Below, one piece after another: positions 17,275-25,200 of a DNA stretch of 35,913 bases; positions within the stretch are counted from its first letter, which is position 1; each line of letters starts with the position of its first letter. The DNA is taken from contig JAUWGT010000004.1 in assembly GCA_030606265.1 (NCBI GenBank), forward strand, positions 1 through 35,913, in the 5' to 3' direction. Position numbers and translations under genes: made by a program. The notes beneath the pieces are model-generated. The model ran no database searches and was not told where the DNA came from. It saw nothing but the letters and a program-made list of their open reading frames with translations. Source of the stretch: Candidatus Stahliibacteriota bacterium (GTDB lineage Bacteria; Hydrothermota; Tepidihabitantia; SM23-42).

Positions 17275-19875
17275 TTAAAAGGCTATTGATAGTCCAATTC
17301 TTACCTTTCTTGGTGCAGTATAGGCGTTGGTCGAGTCTTCCATGTCTGCTGCGAAAGCGTAGAATGCTTCTGTTTGCTCCTCGCGGGTGAGTAGTCCATC
17401 ATGATTCTTATCCGCCGGAGGCACGTAAAATCGCCTGTTATGAAAATCATATTCGAATGGGAAACAAAGGGTATCGATAAGTCCTAAAGACACTAGTGGC
17501 GAATGGTCGCTAATCTTATATATGGTATTGAACACATTGATTATTTCCAGGTTGGCATTTAACAATACCTTACCTAATCTGAATGATTTCATAATAACGC
17601 AGTCAAATTGTTTCTGGAACTCATGTTTTAATACATTACGCTCTTCAGTTTGACCTTCGGCACCAGGCGGCGTATATGGAAAACCAATACCCAGATAACC
17701 GAAAAGATAGATTTTTGTCTGTAATGGAAGATTCGTAATACCCTGGATAAATATCCTGTGGCGCTGGTCAAAATCCAAATAATATTCTTCTGCATAATAC
17801 GTTAAAGTATCGTAGCTTTCCAGCCAATCATACAGATCATAGACTTCTTCTGCATAGGAACTTGTACCGCGCGCCCATGACAGCGTATAAGATATTTTGC
17901 CGGTGAATAATGAATTCGTAAATTCCAGAATCGCCTCACATCCTTTAATATTGGCTATTTCGATATTTTGGTAGCGCACATAATCTCTGGGATAACCTAA
18001 TACGAATCGAGTACCAATGAGGTCAGATATATCCTTGTAAAATATATTGAGCGTCGTGCTTAGATTGCGGTGCACCTGTCCTTGCAGTCCGATTTCATAG
18101 GCTATGGTTTTTTCCGGACCAAGGTCAGGATTACCAACCAAAGGCAACCATCTATAAAGATGGCGTGGTAATGGTATGAGATTATAGTACTGGTACACAT
18201 GATCATAGAGCGGCGGTTGAGTATACTTCCCCACATTGCTTCGGAAAAGGAATTTTTCAGTCACCATGACTGAAAATGCACAGCGCGGGGAAATAACTAT
18301 TTCAGGGTCACTATCTGGAATGCCGGTTTCAAAATGATCGATTCTGCAGCCGATTTTTGCATAGGCGCTTCTGATATCTATGTTATCTTGGAAAAATAGA
18401 GAATATTCTTTGGGATGAAAATGATATTGATCGATAAGCCGACCCGTATCAAGAGCATGTATATATCTATGAGGTACAAAGTGAATGAAATTTTCTAAAT
18501 CAAGATAGGTATATTCGAACCCTGCTTTTATTTCATGATATTTATGAGCCTGAATATTCGTGCTGAAATTTGCTTTCATGACTAGAGATGATTTATCCTG
18601 GTATTCAGGACCTTCCCCTTCAACTACAGGATAGTCATACAGCTGCAGTACGGGTGGTCCGTAATAAAACCAGTTGACGCCAAACGGATTTCTAGTAGTG
18701 AATGCCGGATATTTCAGTAAATGATAATCCCTAAAAGCAAAGTCATCAAAAATACCATACTCGCGTTTTTCCTTTGCCCCGAACTTCGTCTTTGAACATA
18801 ACCTGCTAAGGGTTATATTAAAGAGTTTGCGTGAATCCGGCAGAAAATTCAAGCTGAGAACCTGAAGGTCGCCTTTTCTCAAGTCTGAGCGGTAGTAATC
18901 AAGATTATATTTCCATTTTGTATCATAACGATCAAACTGGACCCTTGATTTTACGCCAGTGAACCCTACATTCAGTTTTCCTGATGGGATAAAAATCCAT
19001 TTGCCGTACAATGTATAATCATATCGCTGTTTATGCGGCATAATCTGAAGCCTTGGATTCCAGTCATCAGTACTCATTACGTCAAAAGATAGCAGTCCCT
19101 TAAATTTCCGTGAAACCGGAATATGTACTGAGGACTGGTAATTCTGGTACCCAAAACTATAGCAATCAAACATACTGGTTTCTGTTTTGCTTGAGAAATT
19201 GGTTTTGAAATGATTTGAAGGATATTCAGTTATTAAATTAATAACCCCCGACATTGCCCTGCCGTATTCAGCATCAAATCCGCCGGGTAAGAATATCACC
19301 TCATTGATAATACCTTTTGACATATTGATTGCCGGGGCGCCAGTTTGGGGATCGATGATCGATACATTATCAATTAGATAAAGAACTTCGGTCGCTCGTC
19401 CACCGCGTACATGCAAGGCAGTATCGAGCCGGGCAACTGATGGTTGGAATTGAATCAGATCGGTTGTATAATCAATAGGAAGCGCGGCAATTTCTTCCTT
19501 TTTAACAATATAGGTCGTGCTCGTCCAATCCTTTTCCACGAAAGGCGTCTCGTAGATTATCGTGATTGGTTCAACCTCGATGGGTGATTGTCTGAGACTT
19601 ACCTTCAGCCGAGCGGTTTGGTTTATTTCAACTGCAACGTTTTCAATCAATTGTGTTTCGTAACCTATACAGGAAACCTCAATAGTATAGGTGTTCGGTA
19701 GTACATAAAGAATGAAAAAGGCGCCCTCTTCATCCGTTGCCGTACCTGATTCTGTTTCGAGTATTATTACACTGGCATAGGGGATAGGTTGATCAGTGGC
19801 TTGGTCGATTACAATACCCTGGACCTTACCGGTTAGTTCACCAAATAGACATAGGACCAAAAAGATATTTATCAT
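17275..19875 (-). CDS. TonB-dependent outer membrane receptor with carboxypeptidase-regulatory-like N-terminal domain
   Basis: An 866-aa protein: signal peptide, a CarboxypepD_reg-like beta-sandwich (about 16-95: VQGIVIDQATDQPIPYASVI), a plug domain (about 115-230: LHVRGGRATEVLYLIDNV, FDAEYGRAMSGVINLIT), then a beta-barrel ending RKVRIGLSIAF with a terminal phenylalanine as expected for BamA-dependent insertion. Residues 822-833 (DKNHDGLLTREE) form a complete EF-hand-type calcium loop inside the C-terminal barrel. The substrate is unknown; the following 5'-nucleotidase-C protein may be its surface or periplasmic partner. A consensus promoter lies upstream. Confidence 0.92.
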   Translation of the reverse strand: MINIFLVLCLFGELTGKVQGIVIDQATDQPIPYASVIILETESGTATDEEGAFFILYVLPNTYTIEVSCIGYETQLIENVAVEINQTARLKVSLRQSPIEVEPITIIYETPFVEKDWTSTTYIVKKEEIAALPIDYTTDLIQFQPSVARLDTALHVRGGRATEVLYLIDNVSIIDPQTGAPAINMSKGIINEVIFLPGGFDAEYGRAMSGVINLITEYPSNHFKTNFSSKTETSMFDCYSFGYQNYQSSVHIPVSRKFKGLLSFDVMSTDDWNPRLQIMPHKQRYDYTLYGKWIFIPSGKLNVGFTGVKSRVQFDRYDTKWKYNLDYYRSDLRKGDLQVLSLNFLPDSRKLFNITLSRLCSKTKFGAKEKREYGIFDDFAFRDYHLLKYPAFTTRNPFGVNWFYYGPPVLQLYDYPVVEGEGPEYQDKSSLVMKANFSTNIQAHKYHEIKAGFEYTYLDLENFIHFVPHRYIHALDTGRLIDQYHFHPKEYSLFFQDNIDIRSAYAKIGCRIDHFETGIPDSDPEIVISPRCAFSVMVTEKFLFRSNVGKYTQPPLYDHVYQYYNLIPLPRHLYRWLPLVGNPDLGPEKTIAYEIGLQGQVHRNLSTTLNIFYKDISDLIGTRFVLGYPRDYVRYQNIEIANIKGCEAILEFTNSLFTGKISYTLSWARGTSSYAEEVYDLYDWLESYDTLTYYAEEYYLDFDQRHRIFIQGITNLPLQTKIYLFGYLGIGFPYTPPGAEGQTEERNVLKHEFQKQFDCVIMKSFRLGKVLLNANLEIINVFNTIYKISDHSPLVSLGLIDTLCFPFEYDFHNRRFYVPPADKNHDGLLTREEQTEAFYAFAADMEDSTNAYTAPRKVRIGLSIAF

Positions 19876-19895
19876 TTTACGCCTCTTTTCATAAA

Positions 19896-19923
19896 ATTAT
19901 AGTAACAATACCAATATTGTCAA
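19896..19923 (-). promoter_or_regulatory. Consensus promoter of the TonB receptor operon
   Basis: Minus strand TTGACA, 16 bases, TATAAT, then a 20-base leader containing GAGG before the ATG at 19875. Confidence 0.85.
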
Positions 19924-19946
19924 GGTTTTGAGGTCCATATTGATAC

Positions 19947-19974
19947 TTGACATGTACTCCATTTTGAGTACAAT
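19947..19974 (+). promoter_or_regulatory. Promoter of the MNT/HEPN pair
   Basis: TTGACA, 16 bases, TACAAT. The spacer and -10 lie inside the 42-base palindrome and the -35 abuts its left edge, so a protein bound there would block RNA polymerase. Confidence 0.85.
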
Positions 19975-19994
19975 TGTACTCAAAATGGAGTACA
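19953..19994. promoter_or_regulatory. 42-base perfect palindrome, likely operator for the wHTH-MNT protein
   Basis: The 42 bases are an exact inverted repeat centred on AATT. Each arm is itself a smaller inverted repeat, GTACTC-CATTTT-GAGTAC, so GTACTC half-sites occur four times. It spans the spacer, the -10 and the GGAG ribosome binding site of the gene at 19999, whose product has a winged helix at its N-terminus. Autorepression is the natural inference. Confidence 0.85.
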
Positions 19995-19998
19995 AATA

Positions 19999-20574
19999 AT
20001 GTTAATGAGCCTATATATCACAAAATCAAAAATCAGACAAGATCTGTTTGCGCTTTACTTCACCAACCCAACTCAAAAATACTATCTAAGAGAACTGCAG
20101 CGCATTTTGGGTTATTCTGCTGGTAGTATTCGTCGAGAACTTTTAAAATTCCAAAAAGATGGTTTATTTGGTACACAAAAGGTCGGTAATCTGCTTTACT
20201 ATTCCTTGAACACCAAGCATCCGCTTTTTAATGAGCTGAAAGCTATTGTTTCAAAGACGGTAGGAATTGAGGGCAGTCTAAGGAGTTCCCTATTGACCAT
20301 CAAAGAAATAAAATTTGCATTCATATATGGATCTTTCGCCGCGAAGCGCGAAAAAGGCACGAGCGATATAGATCTCATGATAATAGGTGATCCAGATACA
20401 TCTAGATTGAATGAAAAAATCACTGAATTGGAAGAGAAACTGAAGCGAGACATAAATCCAACGGTCTACGCTTTAAAGGAATATAGAGCCAGAAAAAGAT
20501 CCAAGAGTGGTTTCATTACGGACTTGTTAAGAAATCCAAAAATCATGTTGATAGGTGAAGAAAATGATTTATGA
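19999..20574 (+). CDS. Winged-helix / minimal nucleotidyltransferase (MNT) fusion, probable antitoxin
   Basis: A 191-aa protein. Residues about 10-70 form an ArsR-like winged helix (YYLRELQRILGYSAGSIRRE, then a wing KVGNLLYYSLN). Residues about 100-190 are a polymerase-beta-type nucleotidyltransferase with GSFAAKREKGTSDIDL: G111-S112 and metal aspartates D123 and D125. In MNT-HEPN modules the MNT protein AMPylates and silences the HEPN toxin; the wHTH fusion would add autoregulation. GGAG lies eight bases before the ATG, which supports this start over ATG 20005. It overlaps the HEPN gene. Confidence 0.9.
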   Translation: MLMSLYITKSKIRQDLFALYFTNPTQKYYLRELQRILGYSAGSIRRELLKFQKDGLFGTQKVGNLLYYSLNTKHPLFNELKAIVSKTVGIEGSLRSSLLTIKEIKFAFIYGSFAAKREKGTSDIDLMIIGDPDTSRLNEKITELEEKLKRDINPTVYALKEYRARKRSKSGFITDLLRNPKIMLIGEENDL

Positions 20575-21010
20575 AGATTCAAAAGAGAATCTTTTAAAAC
20601 AGGGGTTGATCAAAAGATGTCCTGTAGACTGGAAAGCTGTCAATAATCTTATTAAAAGGGCTTATACTGACCTGAAAACTGCTGAACGAAATATTTCTGA
20701 TGATGAAGAATGTGCTTACAACTATGCCTATAATGCTATGTTGCGTTCAGGGTTGGCTTTGATGTTCAGTACAGGATTCAGACCTGAGATTAAAGATAAG
20801 CATTTAACTATTGTAAAATTTGCCAGCTCAATATTGGGGATAAAACTCAGAAAGATTATCAATGATTATGATTTCATGCGGAGAAAAAGACATCGCTTCG
20901 TTTATGAACCTGATATTCCCTGTTCAGGAAAAGAGGCATCAGATGCATTAAGAACCGCAAAGAAATTCGTAGACACGATCAGCAAAATGATAAAGACGAA
21001 AAATCCGTAA
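20564..21010 (+). CDS. HEPN-domain protein, probable toxin of the MNT/HEPN pair
   Basis: The ORF track begins at GTG 20555, but AGGTG sits well placed before ATG 20564, so I prefer MIYEDSKENL and 148 aa, overlapping the antitoxin gene by 11 bases. The helical pattern DLKTAERNISDDEECAYNYAYNAMLRSGLALMF is typical of HEPN proteins. The region that usually holds RX4-6H reads MRRKRHRFVYEP, with R106-K-R-H110, so spacing is R-x3-H rather than canonical. RNase activity is therefore likely by family but not certain. The downstream tyrosine (FVY) is where MNT partners are known to add AMP in some systems. Confidence 0.85.
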   Translation: MIYEDSKENLLKQGLIKRCPVDWKAVNNLIKRAYTDLKTAERNISDDEECAYNYAYNAMLRSGLALMFSTGFRPEIKDKHLTIVKFASSILGIKLRKIINDYDFMRRKRHRFVYEPDIPCSGKEASDALRTAKKFVDTISKMIKTKNP

Positions 21011-21039
21011 ATCTGTTTAGATTTATAGCACTATATAGA

Positions 21040-21067
21040 TTGACAACCTACGTAAATTTGATATAAT
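21040..21067 (+). promoter_or_regulatory. Consensus promoter facing a copy of the tRNA-Asn 5' end
   Basis: TTGACA, 16 bases, TATAAT, 12 of 12. The predicted start of transcription (about 21073-21075) coincides with the TCCTCGGTAGCT sequence identical to the 5' end of the tRNA-Asn found 490 bases downstream. It probably was the tRNA promoter before the intervening DNA arrived. Confidence 0.85.
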
Positions 21068-21069
21068 AG

Positions 21070-21194
21070 AATTCCTCGGTAGCTTCAGCCCGAGGCTGAC
21101 TCCGACAATTGTCGGAGCAATGCTGAGTGAAACGAAGTCCGCCTTTGGCGGAGTAGAGCATTCTTCTCTGGCGGAGGTTGTTTAATGAAAGAAT
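21070..21194. repeat. Palindromic element, copy 1 (with tRNA-Asn 5' end)
   Basis: Begins AATTCCTCGGTAGCT, which is the tRNA-Asn head, and continues with palindromes TCAGCC-CGA-GGCTGA, CTCCGACAATTGTCGGAG and TCCGCC-TTT-GGCGGA. It ends TGAAAGAAT four bases before the first GIY-YIG gene. Copy 2 at 21431 is almost identical apart from a 5-base insertion and one substitution near the end. Confidence 0.9.
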
Positions 21195-21197
21195 ATT

Positions 21198-21443
21198 ATG
21201 TTTACGGTGTACATAATTGAGAGTTTACGAAATGGTAAGCGGTATACGGGTTTTACAACGAAGACTGCTTCTCAGCGACTTGTCCAGCATAATCGGGGAT
21301 GTAATAAATGGACAAGAGAAAATAGACCGTTTCGACTGATTTATGAAGAGTCATATGACACGGAGAGGGAAGCCCGTCAGCGTGAGATATTTCTAAAGAC
21401 GGGAAAAGGAAGACAACTGATTAATAATAAAATTCCTCGGTAG
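21198..21443 (+). CDS. Small GIY-YIG nuclease-domain protein, first
   Basis: An 81-aa protein with a complete small GIY-YIG layout: FTVYIIESLRNGKRYTGFTT (both core tyrosines), QRLVQHN with the arginine, and EAREREI-like EAROREI spelled EARQREIFLK with the metal-binding glutamate. Such one-domain proteins (UPF0213-like) are common and mostly uncharacterised. Its last codons and the TAG stop (INNKIPR then stop) are read from AATTCCTCGGTAG, the copied 5' end of tRNA-Asn that opens repeat copy 2. The gene is flanked by both repeat copies, so gene and repeats form a unit. Confidence 0.88.
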   Translation: MFTVYIIESLRNGKRYTGFTTKTASQRLVQHNRGCNKWTRENRPFRLIYEESYDTEREARQREIFLKTGKGRQLINNKIPR

Positions 21444-21560
21444 CTTCAGCCCGAGGCTGACTCCGACAATTGTCGGAGCAATGCTGAGTGAAACGAAGTC
21501 CGCCTTTGGCGGAGTAGAGCATTCTTCTCTGGTCTGGCGGAGGCTGTTTAATGAAAGAAT
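21431..21560. repeat. Palindromic element, copy 2 (with tRNA-Asn 5' end)
   Basis: Direct repeat of copy 1, 361 bases downstream. It starts with the same tRNA head and ends AATGAAAGAAT directly against the intact tRNA-Asn. No nuclease gene follows this copy before the tRNA. Confidence 0.9.
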
Positions 21561-21632
21561 TCCTCGGTAGCTCAATGGTAGAGCATCCGGCTGTTAACCG
21601 GAGGGTTGCAGGTTCGAATCCTGCCCGAGGAG
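21561..21632 (+). tRNA. tRNA-Asn (GUU)
   Basis: The 72 bases fold into a full cloverleaf: acceptor TCCTCGG with CCGAGGA, D-stem GCTC/GAGC, anticodon stem TCCGG/CCGGA around CTGTTAA (anticodon GTT), T-arm GCAGG-TTCGAAT-CCTGC, discriminator G; CCA is not encoded. Its 5' side abuts repeat copy 2 and its 3' side is two bases from another palindromic element. No promoter is visible directly upstream; the nearest is at 21040. Confidence 0.95.
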
Positions 21633-21634
21633 TG

Positions 21635-21719
21635 CTTCGACAGGCTCAGCATTCCCGTGCTGGGTCTGTTCAAGCATACTGAGCGGAGCCCGGAGTATTA
21701 TCGAAGGGCGGAGTCGAAG
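21635..21719. repeat. Palindromic element preceding the second GIY-YIG gene
   Basis: CTTCGAC at the left end is matched by GTCGAAG at the right end, with GCTCAGCA and ACTGAGCGGAGC inside. The TGCTGAG/CGGAG style resembles palindromic intergenic repeats seen across many bacterial genomes. It ends eight bases before the ATG at 21728. Confidence 0.8.
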
Positions 21720-21727
21720 GTTACCAT

Positions 21728-21979
21728 ATGTGGTATGTCTATATCATCGAATGTTCCGATAAATCACTATATACTGGCGTGACTTCAGACATTAACCGCC
21801 GCCTAAAAGAACACAATTCTGGTAACGGCGGGAAATATACGAGGGGAAGAATTCCAGTTACCCTGGTATACTATAAATCCTTCAAATCCAAATCTGAAGC
21901 ACTAAGGAGAGAGATCCAACTTAAGGGGTGGACTCAGGCAAAAAAGATAGCGCTAATAGAAAAAACCATATTAAATTGA
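21728..21979 (+). CDS. Small GIY-YIG nuclease-domain protein, second
   Basis: An 83-aa GIY-YIG protein: WYVYIIECSDKSLYTGVTSD has both core tyrosines, INRRLKEHN the arginine and EALRREIQLKGW the glutamate. It is clearly a different lineage from the first copy (low identity outside motifs), so this is not a simple tandem duplication. The same architecture recurs: a palindromic element directly upstream, no Shine-Dalgarno. Function is unknown; structure-specific DNA cleavage is the family expectation. Confidence 0.9.
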   Translation: MWYVYIIECSDKSLYTGVTSDINRRLKEHNSGNGGKYTRGRIPVTLVYYKSFKSKSEALRREIQLKGWTQAKKIALIEKTILN

Positions 21980-22240
21980 AACAACTTAGTTGGAGTAATA
22001 GATAAAATAAGGTCATGTATAAACTTCTCCGTTCATTATGACTTAGAGAAAAGCATCGGACATTGCCTGATAAATCAGGCGACTACAGTTGATTGAATCA
22101 TAAGTCATTGGAAGTCACGCTGCGCTGTAGTTGTTCAATTCATTGGACTGTTTGATAAATCACCTGCTTGCCTCAGGCGGGGGCGACTACAAAGGAGAGC
22201 TTTGGTAGAATTGAGAGAGATGAGTGGACTTCTTTTACCC
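21980..22240. repeat. Intergenic stretch with degenerate palindromic repeats
   Basis: No gene is seen. GCCTGAT-AA-ATCAGGC (22065-22080) is followed by GACTACA; about 95 bases on, GCCTCAGGCGGGGGCGACTACA repeats the idea. CTACAG/CTGTAG and ATGACTTA/TAAGTCAT pairs lie between and around them. It looks like two related palindromic insertions, different in sequence from those beside the tRNA. Confidence 0.6.
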
Positions 22241-22268
22241 TTGACACATTGAGAATTATCATTATAAT
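22241..22268 (+). promoter_or_regulatory. Consensus promoter of the C25-like gene
   Basis: TTGACA, 16 bases, TATAAT, 12 of 12. Nine bases separate the -10 from the ATG at 22278 and no ribosome binding site exists, so the mRNA should be essentially leaderless. Confidence 0.85.
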
Positions 22269-22277
22269 TATAAGGTT

Positions 22278-25200
22278 ATGAGGAGGCATTTTCGAGGTTA
22301 TAAAAACAGACTTAAGTATCTAGTGCTTTTAACAATTTTGGGTTCAATAGCCTATGCTCAAACAGGTGCCCGATACTTGGTCATAACCCCTGACAATTTC
22401 TATAATACATTACAGCCTCTGGTTGAATGGAAATACAAAAAAGGTATGAAGCCGGCAGTATACAAGCTCTCGCAGGTCGGTTATGATTCAGTCTCGATAA
22501 GGAATTTTATCCTCAATTGCTACGATACATGGGATATTCAACCTGAATTCGTAATTCTTGTCGGTCATCCAGGATACATCCCGATGTGCTATTATCCTTA
22601 TGGCGGGTACAACTATTACACGGATAACTACTATGGTAATATGGACGGCGATATTTACAATGAGATATTGCCGGGCAGGCTTTCAGTACAAGATACTACA
22701 CAGCTAAAAACTATCATTAATAAAGTCTTTGCTTATGAACGTCATCCATTTACAAGCGATTCACTATGGTTTAAGAAAGGCGTTGCAATAGCGAATTGTG
22801 ATGGTGATGATGATTCGATCTATCTTTATTGCATGAGGTATGCGGAAAGTCTGGCAGTAAACAATGGTTTTGCATTGGTAGATACGTTCTGCAATTATAC
22901 AGGACACAACTACACTCATATCCAAAATTCAATTAACCAAGGTCGTATGTTTGTCATGTACCGCGGTAATGCGAGCGTTCATTGGTATAATCCCTTTGAT
23001 CTTAACCCTTATTCATTAGCTAATGGCGATAAGCTACCGATCATACTTTCTACTACGTGCCGGACCGTTTCGCCGAGTTCATCGCCTATCCTTGGCGAAA
23101 ATTTTCTAAGGGTCGGTACGCCGACGAATTTGAGAGGTGCCGTTGCCTTTTATGGCGGTACGCGTAATACTGGCAATGCCGCCCATTTGAGAAATGCGGT
23201 TGCGATGGGTTTCCTCGATGCTATTTTCATCGATAACAAACGCACCTTTGGTGAAGCAGGGGAAGGGGGGAGAAAAAGAGTTTATCAACAGTGGGGTGAT
23301 CTCCGAGAATACAATAATTTCACCTGCCTCGGTGATCCTGAACTCAACCTTTGGACAGATTCACCTTGTTCTCTAGATGTTCAGCACCCTGAATTCGTAC
23401 CTTTCAGTGCATTCAATTTCGTTGTTACGGTTAAGAAAGCAGATGACCAAACATTGATCAGCGATGCATTTGTTTGTGTCGCGGGGAAACTGGATACGAC
23501 TGTCTATTTCCTTGACACAACTGACATCAACGGCGAGGTGAATTTCAACATTGATCCACAAATCCTTAACGATACACTCTACATAACAGTGACTGGCAGA
23601 AACCTCCTGCCTTACGAAGGATCAATGCAGGTAAAGATCCTCAACTATTGTCATATAGTATATTTAAATTCATTTGTTGATGATTCAGCGGCTGGTAATG
23701 ATGATGGTAGGATTAACCCCACTGAGGATATTGAACTGCCAGTCTGGATCAGCAATCTGAGCGAGAGCACCGGCGTTGCTATTACTGGCAAGCTGAGATC
23801 GAACGACAGTTATATTACATTGACTGATACGGTAAAGAACTTTGGTGATGTATTAGGTGGCGACTCTGCTTTTACGGGTTCAGACGGCTTCAATTTCACC
23901 GTCGTTCATTCATGTCCAGATGGTCATCAAATTGATTTTGAATTGCTATGTTCAGATATCAACGACTCAATCTGGATGTCTGAATTTTCAAAGGTCGTTC
24001 TTGCACCGAAATTTATACTGAGTGGAATAACCCTGAGTGGCGGTAATGGCAACAATATTCTGGAGCCAGCTGAGACTCTTGATGTTATTATTTCCTTGCG
24101 CAACCAAGGTGCTGCAGCAGCTGATAGTGTTAGTACAGTACTTCGTTGTGCAGCCCCTGAGGTTTTTATCCTTGATAGCATCGGAACATTTGGTCATATC
24201 GGTAGTGATAGCACGCAGGATAACGACCAGGATCCTTTTGTTATAGCTGCTGATTCTGGTGTTCCAATAGGCACGGTCGTCGACTTTGAAATGGTCGTGT
24301 ACTCGAACTACTGCAATGACACAATACGATTTGAGTTGGTCATTGGACAGAAAAACTATTATCTCTGGAACCCTGATCTATCACCATCATCTGGTGAAAA
24401 TATCCACGCTATTCTGAATAGTACAGGCTATAGTGGTGACTATGGAACTAACCTGCCTTCAGATTTGAATACCTATCAGACATTGCTCGTTTGTCTGGGT
24501 GTTTATTCAATTCGCTATTTGATAACGCAAGGGAGTACTGAGGCGGTGGCAATTACTGATTATTTGAACAACGGCGGCAGGGTTTATCTGGAGGGAAGTT
24601 CTGCGTGGTTTGTCGACCCGCAGTATCACAATGGACACGATTTTGGTCCACTTTTTGGCATCAATGCTACAACCTGGAGCTATGGTGATATGGGTCCAGT
24701 TGTTGGACATCCAAGTACCTTTACTAATAGTATGTATTTTGATTATGGTGGGGAGAATAGGTACATGGATCATATTGACCCAACAGGTAGCGGTTTCTTG
24801 ATCTTGCGCGATAACAACAATAGCTACAACTGCGGCATTGCTAATGATGCTGGTTCGTACCGGACCGTGGGCGTTTCTTTTGAACTGGGTGGACTAATTG
24901 ATGCGTCGCCACCTTCAACACGGGCCGCATTGCTTGATTCAATAATGAATTTTTTTGGGGTTCCATTGCCGGGTGTGTTTGAAAATTCTCAAGAGCGTTT
25001 GGATATTGCACATTTTAGCATTTCACCAAATCCGTTTATGAAGCTAACAGAAATCAGCTTCAGCACCGGGCATGGGGCAAAAGGCATAGAGTTTTTGGGA
25101 ATCTACGATATTTTAGGACGGTTGATTCGTATTTTACCTACCAGTCAGTGTAATCTGAATGAATCTGTGTTTTCTGTGTGCTGGGATGGTTCAGATGAAC

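Noticed and set aside
20555-20563. GTG start for the HEPN gene
   Set aside because: AGGTG overlaps that codon and is correctly spaced only for ATG 20564.
21070-21092. Copies of the tRNA-Asn 5' end considered as tRNA pseudogenes or mini-tRNAs
   Set aside because: Only the first 12 tRNA bases are present. CCTCGG does pair with a nearby CCGAGG, but no anticodon or T-arm exists, so they are recorded as part of the repeats.
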